Source of the DNA: Prorocentrum cordatum
Taxonomy: Eukaryota; Sar; Dinophyceae; Prorocentrales; Prorocentraceae
NCBI GenBank assembly: GCA_963575745.1
Contig: CAUYUJ010019896.1
Location: 1-64,000, forward strand
DNA length: 64,000 nt
Direction of reading: 5' to 3'
Shown: positions 31,114 to 43,695 of the stretch, one piece after another
How the letters are laid out: every line of letters starts with the position of its first letter
Position numbering within the stretch: position 1 is the stretch's first letter
Program-made: the position numbers and the translations under genes
The notes under the pieces: generated by a model
Told to the model about the DNA's origin: nothing
The model's input: only the letters and a program-made list of their open reading frames with translations
Databases searched by the model: none

Positions 31114-32532
31114 TCCGGAGCGCTGGAGAGCTAGTTGGCAAGAAAAATCTCGACGGACCTTTTGCTGACTTTTGGTCGGTTGAAAATTTTGTTCTCAAAA
31201 TTTGACCATTCGTTAGAGCTCTAGTATTTTTTCCCATGATATTCGATCTTATTCCCGCTCGCCATCTTGATCTCAGCTCGATCGGGTAACTTTGAAGGCC
31301 AAAAAGCGTCCCGGCGGGAACGGCCGTTTCGAGTCATCTTGATACGCGCCGTCGGTATTTTCTACTCAACTCGAGCTGTAGGGCAGCCACAGTGCTGGTA
31401 AGCACACCTATCGCATTCAGAATCATCAGGCGCGTTCGCCTGTTGAATCTAGAGGTCTGAACTCGATCTGCTAGCCGAGCTAGGCCCGTAAACCTATTCG
31501 TATTATTCCAGTCAACTTGATACACGTTGTCGGTATTTTCTACTTAACCGAGCTGTAGGGCAGCTACAGTGCTGGTAAGCACAGCTATCGCACTCAGAAT
31601 CATCAGGCGCGTTCGCCTGTTGAATCAATAGGTCTGAACTCGGTCTGCTAGCCGAGCTATGTTCGCAAACCTATTCGTATTATTCGAGTCAGCTTGATAC
31701 GCGTGGTTGGTATTTTGTACTTAATCCGAGCTGCAGGGCAGCTACAGAGCTGGTAAGTACATCCATCGCATTCCGAATTATCAGGCGCGTTCGCCTCTTG
31801 ACTCCAGAGGTCTGAACTCGGTCTGCTAGCCGAGCTAGACTCGCAAATCTATTCGTGTTATTCGAGTCATCTTGACAAACGCTCTCGGTAGTCTGTACTT
31901 AACTTGAGCTGTAGGGCAGCTACAGAGCCTAGAGTCACAGAAATCGATTGGGAATTATCAGGCGCGTTTGTCGGTTGTATCGAGAGCTCTGAACTCGGCC
32001 TGCTGCCCGAGCTAGGTTCGTGAAACTATTCGAACTGTCCGAATTATCTTGAAGATTGCTCTCAATTTTCTGCGCTCAACTCGTGCTGGGGGGGGGCTAC
32101 AGTGCTGCGGGTCACATATATCGATTTGCACACATCAGGCGCGTTCGTTGGTCGATTCGAGAGCTTAGAACTTGGTCTGCTGCTCGAAACAGGTCCGCGA
32201 AACTATTCGATTATTGGAGTCATCCTGAGAGATGCTGTCGGTTTTCTGCACTTAACTCGAGCTGTAGGGCTGCAGGGCTGGTAATCACATGAGTCGATTC
32301 GCAGACTTCAAACGCGTCCGCCTGTCGCATTGAGAGGTCTGAACTCGGTCTGATACTCGAACTGGGTTGCGAAAGTGTTTGTTTTTTTGTTAGAGTCATC
32401 TTGAGAGGTGTGAAATCGCTTGGGCTGAAGACTAGTCGTTCTCTGGATTTTTTTCCACACTATATACTGTCAGGAAGCTCTACGAGTCCCCCGGCGGTAA
32501 GAAAGGTTGACGGTTTACCGCCGGCGCCCAGT
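31114..32532 (+). repeat. Type-1 unit, start near +48
   Basis: It begins TCCGGAGCGCTGG and holds six subrepeats with clear GAACTCGGTCTGCTAGCCGAG hairpins. It ends in the long right-end form (CTTGGGCTGAAGACTAG, ATATACTGTCAGGAAGC) and hairpin 32491-32524. Confidence 0.85.
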
Positions 32533-33696
32533 TTTGTTTTCGAAATTTGACAATTCGTTTGAGCTCTAGTATTTTTTCCCGTCATATTCGATCTTATTCC
32601 CGCTCGCCATCTTGATCTCAGCTCGATCGGGTACATTTTACTTGCAAAAAGCGTCCCGGCGGGAATTGCCGTTTCGAGTCATCTTGATACGCGTTGTCGC
32701 TATTTTGTTCTTAACTCGAGCTTTAGGACAGCTACAGAGCTGGTAAGCACGCCTATCGCATTCAGAATTATCAGGCGCGTTCGCCCGCTGAATCCAGAGG
32801 TCTGAACTCGGTCTGCTAGCCGAGCTAGGTTCGTAAACCTGTTCGTATTATTCGACTCGTCTTGACAGACGCTCTCGGTTTTCTGTACTTAACTCGAGCT
32901 GTAGGACAGCTACACAGCTGGTAAGCACACCCATCGCATTCAGAATTATCACGCGCGTTCGCCTGTTGAATCCAGAGGTCTGAAATCGGTCTGCTAGCCG
33001 AGCTAGGTCCGCAAACCTATTCGTATTATTCGAGTCGTCTTGACAGACGCTCTCGGTTTTATGTACTTAACTCGAGCTGTAGGGCAGCTACAGGGCTCAT
33101 TGTCACAGACATCGATGGGGAATCATCAGTCGCGTTCGCCTATTGAACCGAGAGCTCTGCACTCGGCCTGCTGCCCGAGCTGGGTTCGCGAAACTATTCG
33201 TATTGTCCGAATCATCTTGAGAAGTGCTCTCAATTTTCTGCACTCAACTCGTGCTGGGGGAGGGCTACAGTGCTGCGGGTCACAGATATCGATTTGCACA
33301 CATCAGGCGCGTCTGTTGGTCGATTCCAGAGCTTGGAACTCGGTCTCCTGCTCGAACTAGGTCCGCGAAACTATTCTATTATTCGAGTCGATACTGTCGG
33401 TTTTCTAAACTTAACTCGGGCTGTAGGGGAGCTGCAGGGCTGGGAATCACATGAGTGGATTCACAGACATCAGACGCGCCCGCCTGTCGCATTCAGAGGT
33501 CTGAACTCGGTATGATACTCGAACTGGGTTGCGAAACTGTTTGTTTTTTTGGTTAGAGTCATCTTGAGAGGTCCGAAATCGCTTGGGCTGAAAAACTAGT
33601 GGTTCTTTGGAGTTTTTTTTACAGTATATACTGTCAGGAAGCTCTACGAGTCCCCCGGCGGTAAGAAAGGTTGACGGTTTACCGCCGGCGCCCAGT
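32533..33696 (+). repeat. Type-1 unit, start near +124
   Basis: It begins at TTTGTTTTCGAAATTTG directly after CAGT; two other units (34827, 48315) start at the same consensus point. It has five subrepeats and ends in hairpin 33655-33688. Confidence 0.85.
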
Positions 33697-34028
33697 TGGC
33701 CGACCCCGCCAGGACGGACAAAGTGGTAACTTTTGGATGGTTTTGCGATTTTTTGAAAGATATTTGACCATTTATTTTGAGAAAGCAGATTTTTCGCACC
33801 TGTGAACGACTATGAGGGCTTCTCTGTCTTAGTCTGAGCTACGTAGGCCCCCTTTTACTATCAAAACACTTGGAGCAACCATCTTCATGTCGAAACGAAA
33901 AAATCAATTTTTCCCCTTTTCCAGAAATGCTTCCAGAAGCTGTCTCTTTCGACTCTGAGCACTCTCACGCGTGAAAGGAGCTTCAGGAGCATCCCGGCGG
34001 TGACCAGGTTGTCACCGCCGGCGCCAGG
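33697..34028 (+). repeat. Type-2 unit, G-C hairpin with shortened loop
   Basis: It starts TGGCCGACCCCGCC. The hairpin at 33994-34021 has the G-C stem (CCGGCGGTGA/TCACCGCCGG) but a loop of only 8 nt, six bases shorter than most. The right inverted repeat is degraded (GAGCTTCAGGAGC). Confidence 0.8.
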
Positions 34029-34272
34029 CGACAATGCAGTCGATCGAACGAGATCGATGCTCGGATCGATCGAGTGATATCCAATCTAGGATCGATGGTC
34101 GATAACGACATCGCTTGTGATATCGATCGATCGATAGTCCTCTTCCCCCGCAACCTCCCCATCATCCGCAGGATAGTCGTATGGGTATGCTTTCTATTGT
34201 TTTTAAATCCAGAATTGTCGAAAGTATAAACGGCATGTGCTGTTTTATTCCTGGAGTGGATTATCTATATAT
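34029..34272 (+). other. Unique 244-bp insert rich in GATCGAT
   Basis: It does not match either unit type. The first 120 bp are dense in ATCGAT/GATCGA words, including two inverted clusters. The rest is A/T-rich (TTTCTATTGTTTTTAAATCC). It carries a short reverse open frame with no recognisable product. It lies exactly between a hairpin end and a type-2 left end. Confidence 0.6.
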
Positions 34273-34466
34273 ACCTCGTAGAGCTCCTCGGCATCGATGA
34301 GCTAGAGAAATTCCGCTGTGAACGACTATGAGGGCCTCTGAGTCTTAATATGAGCTCTCTAGTTGCATTTTCACTTTCCAAACACTTGAAGCAACCAACT
34401 TCCTCTTTCGATGCTGAGCACTCTTACGCGTGCGATGAGCTCTACGAGGTTCCCGGCGGCGCCAGT
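34273..34466 (+). repeat. Type-2 unit with internal deletion and collapsed hairpin
   Basis: It has an intact left end (ACCTCGTAGAGCTC), then a jump near 34317 from the left region to a downstream part (TGTGAACGACTATGAGGG). The hairpin has lost its loop and most of one arm: CCCGGCGGCGCCAGT at 34452-34466. Confidence 0.8.
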
Positions 34467-34826
34467 TCCGGCGCGGGGTGGAGCTAGTTGGCACACCCGG
34501 CCGAGGCGGACAATGTGGCAACTTTTGAGTGGTTTTGCAATTTTTTGAAAGATATTTGACAATTCATTTTCAGAAAGCAGATTTTCCGCACCTGTAAACG
34601 ACTATGAGGGCCTCTCTGTCTTAGTATGAGCTCTGTAGGCGCACTTTTACTATCAAAACACTTGGCGCAACCATCTTCGTGTCGACACGAAAAACAATCA
34701 TTTTCCTCGTTTTCGAGAAATGCTTCCAGAAGCTCTTTCTTTCGACTGCGAGCACTCTTACGCGTGAAATGAGCTCTACGAGGTTCCCGGCGGTGATCAG
34801 GTTGACGGTTTACCGCCGGCGCCAGT
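34467..34826 (+). repeat. Type-2 unit
   Basis: It starts TCCGGCGCGGGGTGG (just inside the left end) and is otherwise nearly complete. The hairpin at 34787-34819 is a hybrid (GGTGA left, TTACC right), which keeps one G-T pair between the two stem versions. Confidence 0.85.
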
Positions 34827-35741
34827 TTTGTTCTCGAAATTTGACAGTTCGTTTGAGATCTAGTATTTTTTCCCGTGATATTCGATCTTATTCCCGCTCG
34901 CCATCTTGATCTCAGCTCGATCGGATGAATATTACTATCGAAAAGCACTCTGGCGGGATCGACCGTTTTGACTCATCTTGATATGCGCTAACGGTTTTCT
35001 GAACATAACACGAGCTCTAGGGAAGCTACAGAGCTGGTAAGCACAGCTAATGCATGCAGAATGATCAGGCGCGTTCGCCTGTTGCCCCCAGAGGTCTGAA
35101 CTCGGTCTGCTAGCCGAGCTAGGTCTACAAACCTGTTCGTATTATTCGAGTCATCTTGACAGAAACTCTCGGTTTTCTGCACTTAACTCGAGCTGTAGAA
35201 CAGCTACAGAGCTGATATTTACAGAATCCGATTCAGAATCATCAGTTGCGCCTGTCTGTCGAATCCAGAGCTCTGAACTCGGCCTGCTGCCCGATCTAGA
35301 ATCGCGAAACTATTTGTATCGTTCGAGTCGCTTGCAAGATGCTGTCGGTTATCTGGACTTAACTCGGGCAGTAGGGGGGCTGCATGGCTGGAAATCACTG
35401 GAATCGATTTGGAGACATCAGGCGCGTCTACAGAGCTCTGAACTCTGTCTGCTGCCCGAACTAGGTCTGCGAAACTATTCCTATTGTTCGAGTCATCCTG
35501 AGAGGTGCTGTCGGTGTTCTGCACTTAACTCGGGCTGTAGGGGGGCTGCAGGGCTGGTAATGACAGGAGTCGATTCGCAGACATCAGACGCGTCCGTCTG
35601 TCGTATTCAGAGGTCAAAACCTATTCACTATAACTCAGATTGCTGGTAAGTGCTGTCTGTTTTCTCACCTTAAGTCGAGTTAGGAAGCTCTACGAGTCCC
35701 CGGCGGTAACCAAGGTTGACGGTTTACCGCCTGCGCCCAGT
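34827..35741 (+). repeat. Type-1 unit, start near +124
   Basis: It begins TTTGTTCTCGAAATTTG. It has four or five subrepeats and a right end CGAGTTAGGAAGCTCTACGAG. The hairpin at 35700-35733 has a right-arm mismatch (ACCGCCTG). Confidence 0.85.
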
Positions 35742-35905
35742 TCTTCCAGGCTCCTAGGCAGATCTTCCTTGCGCGCTTTGCAGGGCCCCACGCATCGTAA
35801 ACGGCGCCCCTGCAAGCGTCTCCTGCGAGGTTTCCAGCGTCCCGCGCATCGTTTCAGGCGGCCTGGCAGAGGTCCCCGTGCGGGGTTCCGCGCTTGGCTT
35901 CTGGA
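35742..35905 (+). repeat. GC-rich insert with a degenerate ~55-bp repeat
   Basis: It is not part of the unit consensus. Two imperfect copies of GCAGGG..CGCATCGT..GGC..CTGCAAG..CC(T/C)GCGAGG are seen at about 35780 and 35835, with a fragment of a third. It is placed between a hairpin end and a type-1 fragment. Confidence 0.55.
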
Positions 35906-37725
35906 GAGCTAGTAACTCGTAGAGCTTCCCTGAGCAAGTGACTCGTAGAGCTTCCCTCAGCAAGTCATTGCTGGAAGCTAAAAGTAATTCCGGCGCGCCC
36001 CACAGCTAGTTGGCTCGAAAAATCTCGACTGAACTTTTGACAACTTTTGCTCGGTTGAAAATTCTGTTCTCGAAATTTGACAATTCGTTTGAGCTCTAGT
36101 ATTTTTTCCCGTGATATTCGATCTTATTCCCGCTCGCCATCTTGATATCAGCTCGATCGGGTGAATATTACTATCGAAAAGCACTGTGGCGGGATCGGCT
36201 GTTTCGAGTCATCTTAATACGCGCAGACGGTTTTCTGAACATGACTCAAGCTTTCGGACAGCTACAGAGCTGGTAAGCACAGGTAATCGATGTAGAATGA
36301 TCGGGCGCGTTCGCCTGTTGAATCCAAAGGTCTGAACTCGGTCTGCTAGCCGAGCTAGGGCCACAAACCTGTTCGTATTATTCGAGTCATTTTGACAGAA
36401 ACGCTCGGTTTTCTGCACTTAGCTCGAGCTGTAGGACAGCTACAAAGCTGATACTCAGAGGCATCAATTCAGAATCATCAGTTGCGTTTGTCTGTCGACT
36501 CTAGAGCTCTGAACTCGGCCTGCTGCCCCATCTAGAATCGCGAAACTATTCGTATCGTTCGAGTCGCTTGCGAGATAATGTCGGTTATCTGGACTTAACT
36601 CGGGCTGTAGGGGGGGCTGCATGGCTGGTAATCACTGGGATCGATTTGAAGACATCAGGCGCGTCCGCATGTCGAATACAGAGCTCTGAACTCTGTCTGC
36701 TGCCCGAACTAGGTCCGCGAAACTATTCCTATTGTTCGAGTCATCCTGAGAGGTGCTGTCGGGTTTCTGCACTTAACTCGGGCTGTAGGGGGGCTGCAGG
36801 GCTGGTAATTACAGGAGTCGATTCGCAGACATCAGACGCGTCCGTCTGTCGCATTTAGAGGTCAAAAACTATTAACTATAAGTCAGATTGTTGGCAAGTG
36901 CTGTCTGTTTTCTCAACTTAAGTCGAGTTAGGAAGCTCTACGAGTCCCCCGGCGGTAACCAAGGTTGACGGTTTCGTGCATTGTAATTGCGTTGCTTTCT
37001 TCATGCTTGTGTGTTCATGCATGCACGCGTGTCGAATAAGAGCTTCGCTTGATGGCCACTTGTTGCATGCATTAATGATTGAGATCGCCTCGCGTGGTCT
37101 TTTTGTTTGTTATTGGGACTGCCTCGTGTGGTTATTCAGTGCATCTTTATTCAGTGCAGCCATGGCTGTAATGCTTGTATCTCATTTGTTCTTCTTTTCC
37201 TCACTTTATCTCTCATTGAGCTCTAACAATTCAGTGTGTGCATGTTCAGTCCCTGGCCAGGTCTCCTGGCTCTCTTGTCGCAGTCTTAGTCTTGCCTCTT
37301 CAGTGTTCTCACTGTTGTAGGGTTTAATTTTAGTTCCGCCTCATCAGTTTCATTTGACACGTTTGATCGCCTTGAGTGGTCTCCAATTGATTTGTTTTGC
37401 TGGGTGCTTCCTTCACTTTCTTGATCGTTCCGACGTGCCTGTTGATTGAGACGTACTGTGGCCTCAAAGAGGTTCGATAGTATTTGATCTCCTTAATTCA
37501 TCACTTCACATTTGACGTTGAGCATAAGACTCTTGTCATACCGCGGGTTGTACAAGCGTATTTCGGAGAGCTTAGGCTGTCGTCTTCCTGATCGTCAGGA
37601 TCGGTGAGGCTTCGCCTGCTCCCTATACGTCCGCGTCTTTACTTCCGACTAGGCTGGAAAGCCTGCACAGTCGACCGCAAAGTCCGCAAAAAACCAAGGT
37701 TGACGGTTTACCGCCGGCGCCCAGT
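35906..37725 (+). repeat. Type-1 unit whose hairpin is split by a retroposon with perfect target duplication
   Basis: After two left-end fragments (35912, 35938) the unit runs through five subrepeats to the left hairpin arm (36949-36958). The retroposon at 36975-37693 follows, and the right arm is at 37708-37717. The full AACCAAGGTTGACGGTTT loop is present on both sides of the insert. Confidence 0.9.
36975..37693 (+). mobile_element. LINE-tailed retroposon, copy 2
   Basis: It is nearly identical to 11346-12058 but begins a few bases further upstream (CGTGCATTGTAATTGCG). It ends with the same LINE-B-type tail and A6. The flanks share CCAAGGTTGACGGTTT (36959-36974 and 37694-37709), a perfect duplication of 16 bp, or 18 bp with the two ambiguous A bases. 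This is the clearest target-primed insertion in the window. Confidence 0.93.
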
Positions 37726-38781
37726 GATTGCTGGAAGCTAAGAGTAATTCCGACGCGCTGGAGAGCTAGTTGGCAAGAAAAATCTCGACGGAACTTGACT
37801 CGTAGAGCTTCCCCAAGCTAGTTGCTGGAAGCTTAAGGGTGATTTCGGCGCGCTGGAGAGCTAGTTGGCAAGAAAAATCTCGACGGAACTTTTGGTGACT
37901 TTTGGTCGGTTGCAAATTTTGTTCTCGAAATTTGACCATTCGTTAGAGCTCTAGTATTTTTTCCCGTGATATTCGATCTTATTCCCGCTCGCCATCTTGA
38001 TCTCAGCTCGATTGGGTAACTTTGAAGGCCAGAAAGCACTCTGGCGGGATCGGCCGTTTCGAGTCATCTTGATACGCGCTGGCGGTTTTATCAACAAAAC
38101 TCGAGCTTTAGGACATCTACAGAGCTGGTAAGCACAGCTAATCGATGCAGAATGATTAGGCGCGTTCGCCTATTGAATCCAGAGTCTGAACTCGGTCTGT
38201 GAGCCGAGCTAGGTCCGCAAGCCTATTCGTATTATTCGAGTCATCTTGACAGAAACTCTCGGTTTTCTGCACTTAACTCGAGCTGTGAGACAGCTACAGA
38301 GCTGATATTTACAGAAACTGATTCAGAATCGTCAGTTGCGTTTGTCTGTCGAATCCAGAGCTCTGAACTCGGTCTTCTGCCCGATCTAGAATCGCGAAAT
38401 TATTCGTATTGGTCGAGTCATCTTGAGAAGTGCTCTCAGTTTTCTTCACTCAACTTGCGCTGAGAGGGGGCTACAGTCCTGGTTGTCATATGAATCGATT
38501 TCAAGAGATCATGCGCGTCCGCCTGTCGAATCTAGAGCTCGGAACTCGGTCTGCTGCCCGAACTAGGTTCGCGAAACTATTGTATTGTTCGAGTCATCCC
38601 GGGAGATGCTGTCGGTTCTCTGCACTGACCTCGGTGTAGGGGGACGCGTCCGCTTGTCGCATTCAGAGGTCAAAACATATTCACTATGAGTCAGAATTTG
38701 GTGGGTGCTGGAGTCGAGCTTGGAAGCTCTACGAGTTCCCCGGCGGTAACCAAGGTTGACGGTTTACCGCCGGCGCCCAGT
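37726..38781 (+). repeat. Type-1 unit, start near +25
   Basis: It begins GATTGCTGGAAGC and has an inner restart at about 37797 (GACTCGTAGAGCTTCC). The last subrepeat is shortened. Hairpin 38740-38773 is intact. Confidence 0.83.
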
Positions 38782-39734
38782 TTGCTGACTTTTGCTCGGT
38801 TGTAAATTTTGTTCTCGAAATTTGACAATTCGTTAGAGCTCTAGTATTTTTCCCGTGATATTCGATCTCAATTCCCGCTCGCAATCTTGATCTCAGCTCG
38901 ATCGGGTGAATATTACTATCGAAAAGCACTCTGGCGGGATCGGCCGTTTTGAGTCATCTTGATATGCGCTGACGGTTTTCAGAACATAACTCGAGCTCTA
39001 GGGCAGCTACAGTGCTGGTAAGCACAGCTAATGCATGCAGAATTATCAGGCGCGTTCGCCTGTTGAACCCAGAGGTCTGAACTCGGTCTGCTAGCCGAGC
39101 TAGGTCCGCAAACCTGTTCGTATTATTCGAGCCATCTTGACAGAAACTCTCGGTTTTCTGCACTTAACTCGAGCTGTAGGACAGCTACAGAACTGATCTT
39201 TACAGGCACCAATTCAGAATCATCAGTTGCGTTTGTGTGTCGAATCCAGAGCTCTGAACTCGGTCTGCTGCCCGATCTAGACTCGCGAAACTATTCGTAT
39301 CGTTTGAGTTGCTTGCGAGATGCTGTCGGTTATCTGGACTTAACTCGGGCTGTAGGGGGGCTGCATGGCTGGGAATCACTGGAATCCATTTGAAGACATC
39401 AGGCGCGTCCGCCTGTCGAATACAGAGCTCTGAACTCTGTCTGCTGCCCGAACTAGGTTCGCGAAACTATTCCTATTGTTCGAGTCATCCTGAGAGGTGC
39501 TGTCGGTTTTCTGCACTTAACTCGGGCTGTAGTGGGGCTACAGGGCTGGTAATGACAGGAGTCGATTCGCAGACATCAGACGCGTCCGTCTGTCGCATTC
39601 AGAGGTCAAACACTATTCACTATAAGTCAGATTGTTGGTAAGTGCTGTCTGTTTTCTCAATTTAAGTCGAGTTAGGAAGCTCTACGAGTCTCCCGGCGGT
39701 AACCAAGGTTGACGGTTTTACCGCCGCGCCCAGT
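38782..39734 (+). repeat. Type-1 unit, start near +98
   Basis: It begins TTGCTGACTTTTGCTCGG. It is complete in subrepeats and ends with a hairpin at 39693-39726 whose right arm lost one G (ACCGCCGCGCC). Confidence 0.83.
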
Positions 39735-40853
39735 TGGCAAGGAAAATCTCGACGGAACTTTTGCTGACTTTTGGTCGGTTGAAAATTTGGTTCTCGAAAT
39801 TGGACCATTCGTTAGAGCTCTAGTATTTTTTCCCGTGATCTTCGATCTCATTCCCGCTCGCCATCTTGATCTCAGCTCGATTGGGTGAATATTACTATCA
39901 AAAAGCACTCTGGCGGGATCGGCCGTTTCGAGTCATCTTGATACGCGTTGTCGGTTTCCTGAACATAACTCGAGCTTCAGGACAGCTACAGGGCCAGTAA
40001 GCACAGCTAATCGATGTAGAATGATCAGGCGCATTCGCCTTTTGAACACAGAGGCCTGAATTCGGTCTGCTAGCCGAGCTAGGTTCAAAAACCTATTCGT
40101 ATTATCCGAGTCATCTTGACAGATGCTTTTGGTATTTTGTGCTTAACTCGAGCTGTAGGGCAGCTACAGAGCTCATCGTCACAGAAATCGATTGGGAATC
40201 ATCAGGCGTTCGTCTGTTGAATCGAGAGCTCTGAACTCGCCCTGCTGCCCGAGCTAGAATCGCGAAACTATTCGTATTGTTCGAATCATCTGAAGAGGTA
40301 CTGTCGCTTTCTAAACTTAACTCGGGCTGTAGGGGGCTACAGTGCTGGTGGGGACAGCAATCGATTCGGAGACATCAGGCGCGTCCGCTTGTGGAAGCCA
40401 GAGCTCGGAACTCGGCCTGCTGCCTGAACTCGGTTCGCGAACCTGTTCGTATTGTTCGAGTCATGCTGAAAGATGCTGTTGGTTTTCTGCACGTAACTCG
40501 GGCTGTAGGGGAGCTGCAGGGCTGGTAATGACAGGCGTACATTGGAAGACATCAGACACGTCCGCCTGTCGCATTCAGAGGCCTGAACTCGGTCTGATAC
40601 TCGTCTCGGTTTAGGAAACTGTTCGTTTTGTTTGAGTTATCTTCAGAGGTGCTGTTGATTAGCGCACGTAACTCGGGCTGTAGCAGAGCTACAGAGCTCG
40701 TACAGAAGAGAATCCAGAAGCATCAGGGGACGTTCAGCTGTTACATCGAGAGGTCTGAAATCGCTTGGGCTGAAAAACTATTCGTTCTCTGCAATTTATT
40801 TTCTACATTACATATAGTCAGGAAGCTCTACGAGTCCCCCGCCGGCGCCTAGT
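39735..40853 (+). repeat. Type-1 unit ending in a collapsed hairpin (CTAGT end)
   Basis: It begins TGGCAAGGAAAATC (+72). The right inverted repeat is intact, but the hairpin is reduced to CCCCCGCCGGCGCCTAGT at 40836-40853, with the loop and one arm deleted. Confidence 0.83.
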
Positions 40854-41204
40854 CCGGGGAGCTGGAGAGCTAGTTGGCAAGAAAAATCTCGACGGACCTT
40901 TTGCTGACTTTTTCCCGGAGAGCTCGCTGAGAGCTAAAGGGTTTAAGAATAGAAGCCGGACGGTGGTGGTGCCTGCCAGGAGCTCCTCCACGGCAGTCCA
41001 CAGTCCTCGCAGCAACTCCGGTGAACCGGAAACGTGTCCGGGAGAGCTTCGGGCAAGCTTGTTAGAGTCATCTTGAGATGTCTATAATCGCTTGGGCTGA
41101 AAAACTAGTCGTTCTCTGAAATTCCTTTTCACATTATTATTGTCAGGAAGCTCTACGAGTCCCCCGACGTAAGAAAGATTGACGGTTTACCGCCGGCGCC
41201 CAGT
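40854..41204 (+). repeat. Short type-1 remnant with a unique insert
   Basis: A unit left region (40854-40909) is followed by about 150 bp of unrelated sequence (40910-41060), which is G/C-rich and contains several GAGAGCT words. The unit right end (CTTGGGCTGAAAAACTAG) follows. The hairpin at 41164-41192 has a damaged left arm (CCGACGTAA). Confidence 0.7.
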
Positions 41205-42271
41205 GACGCAGAGCTTCCCCAAGCTAGTGACTCGTAGAGCTTCCCTAAGCTAGTTGCTGGAAGCTTAAGAGTAATTGCGGCGCGCTGGAGAGCTAGTTGG
41301 CAAGAAAAATCTCGACGGAATTGTCGGTGACTTTTGGTCGGTTGAAACTTTTGTTCTCGAAATTTGACCATTCGTTAGAGCTCTAGTATTTTTCCCGTGA
41401 TATTCGATCTTATTCCCGCTCGCCATCTTGATCTCAGCTCGATCGGGTAACTTTGAAGGTCAAACAGCACTCTGGCGGGATCGGCCGTTTCGAGTCATCT
41501 TGATACGCGCTGACGGTTTAACATAACTCGAGCTTCAGGACATCTACAGAGCTGGTAAGCACCGCTAATCGATGCAGAATGATTAGGCGCGTTCGCCTGT
41601 TGAATCCAGAGGTCCGAGCCCGGTCTGTGAGCCGAGCTAGGTCCGCAAACCTATTCGTATTATTCGAGTCATCTTGACAGAAACTCACGGTTTTCTGTAC
41701 TTAACTCGAGCTGTAAGACAGCTACAGAGCTGATATTTACAGAAACTGATTCAGAATCGTCAGTTGCGTTTGTCTGTCGAATCCAGAGCTCTGAACTCGG
41801 TCTTCTGCCCGATCTAGAATCGCGAAATTATTCGTATTGGTCGAGTCATCTTGAGAAGTGCTCTCGGTTTTCTTCACTCAACTTGCGCTGAGAGGGGGCT
41901 ACAGTGCTGGTTGTCATATGAATCGATTTAAAGAGATCATGCGCGTCCGCCTGTCGAATCCAGAGCTCGGAACTCGGTCTGCTGCCCGAACTAGGTTCGC
42001 GAAACTATTGTATTGTTCGAGTCATCCTGAGAGATGCTGTCGGTTTTCTGCACTGACCTCGGGCTGTAGGGGGGCTGCGGGGCTGGTAATGACAGGAGTC
42101 GATTCGCAGACATCAGACGCGTCCGCTTGTCGCATTCAGAGGTCAAAAAATATTCACTATGAGTCAGAATGTTGGTAGGTGCTGTCGGTTTTCTCAACTT
42201 AAGTCGAGCTTGGAAGCTCTACGAGTTCCCCGGCGGTAACCAAGGTTGACGGTTTACCGCCGGCGCCCAGT
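41205..42271 (+). repeat. Type-1 unit with doubled left end
   Basis: GACGCAGAGCTTCCC and GACTCGTAGAGCTTCC at 41205 and 41229 are two left-end copies in tandem. Five subrepeats follow, then hairpin 42230-42263, intact. Confidence 0.83.
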
Positions 42272-42567
42272 TACGCCGGGGCTCTCGTAGAGCTCTTTTC
42301 TCGCACAGCGCTGCTCCGTACACATGCAGATAGAGTCTGGAAGAAGACCGAACAAATTCGAAACATCACGTTCATTTTTTATCCAAAGACGGTTCCGCCA
42401 AGTGTTTTGATAGCAATACGGCACCTACATACCTGAGAATTCACTCACGAACGCACAATAATCCACTACAGGTGCGAATAATACCGGATGTCAAAACGAA
42501 TGTTCAAATCTCTCACGAAGTTCGTCCAACCGACCCAAAGTTCGCACATTGTCCGTCGGGGCCGGAA
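42272..42567 (-). repeat. Inverted type-2 unit
   Basis: Its reverse complement reads as the type-2 body: CGACGGACAATGTGCGAAC..., TACTATCAAAACACTTGGCGG is represented by its complement near 42395, and it ends GAGCTCTACGAGAG. Only one other inverted unit is seen (46301-46685). Confidence 0.85.
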
Positions 42568-43695
42568 AATCTCGACGGACCTTTTGGTGACTTTTGGTCG
42601 GTTGAAAATTTTCTTCTAAAAATTTGAACATTCGTTAGAGCTCTAGTTTTTTTTTCCATAATTTTCGATCTCATTCCCGCTCGCCATCTTGATCTCAGCT
42701 CGATCTGGTACCTTTTACTGCCAAAAAGCAGGCAGGCGGGATCGGCCGTTTCGAGTCATCTTCATACGCGCTGTTGGTTTTCTGAAGATAGTTCGAGCTT
42801 CAGGGCAGCTACATAGCTGCTCAGCACAGCTTATGGATTATGGAAGATCAGACGCGTTCGCCTTTCGAACCCAGAGGTCTGAACTCGGTCTGCCACCCGA
42901 GCTAGATCTACAAATCTATTCGTATTATTCGAGTAATCTTGACAGACGCTCTCGGTATTTTGTGCTTAACTCGAGCTGTAGGGCAGCTACAGAGCTGATG
43001 GTCACAGGAATCGATTGGGAATCATCAGGCGCGTTCGCCTGTTGAATCGAGAGCTCTGAACTTGCTCTGCTGCCCGAGCTAGAATCGCGAAGCTATTCGT
43101 ATTATTCGAATTATCTGAAGAGGTACTGTCGCTTTCTAAACTTAACTCGGGCTACAGCGCTGGTGGGGACAGCAATCGATTCGGAGACATCAGGCGCGTC
43201 CCCCTGTGGAAGCCAGACTTCGGAACTCAGCCTGCTGCCTGAACTCGGTCCGCGAACCTGTTCGTATTGTTCAAGTTATTCTGAAAGATACTGTCGGTTT
43301 TCTGCACTTAACTCGGGCTGTAGGGGAGCTGCAGGGCTGGTAATCACAGGAATCCATTCGGAGACATCAGACGCGTCCGCCTATCGCATTCAGAGGCCTG
43401 AACTCGGTCTGATACTCGAGCTGGGTTAGGAAACTATTCGTTTTGTTTGAGTTATCTTCAGAGGTGCTGTTGATTATCGCACGTAACTCGGGCTGTAGCA
43501 AAGCTACAGAGCTCGTACATAAGACAATCCAGAAGCATCAGGGGGCGTTCGGCTGTTGTACCGAGAGATCTGAAATCGCTTGGGCTGAAAAACTATTCGT
43601 TCTCTGCAATTTATTTTCTACATTATATATAGTCAGGAAGCTCTACGAGTCCCCCGGCGGTAAGAAAGGTTGACGGTTTACCGCCGGCGCCCAGT
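42568..43695 (+). repeat. Type-1 unit, truncated start after an inverted unit
   Basis: It begins GAAAATCTCGACGG (about +77). A further left-region variant (CCAAAAAGCAGGCAGGCGG) is shared with 43696 and 54897 units. It ends in the long right-end form and hairpin 43654-43687. Confidence 0.83.

Noticed and set aside
40836-40853. Helitron-type 3' end (hairpin followed by CTRR-T)
   Set aside because: One copy ends CTAGT, but nearly all others end CCCAGT, and no Rep/helicase ORF or 5' TC end is evident.
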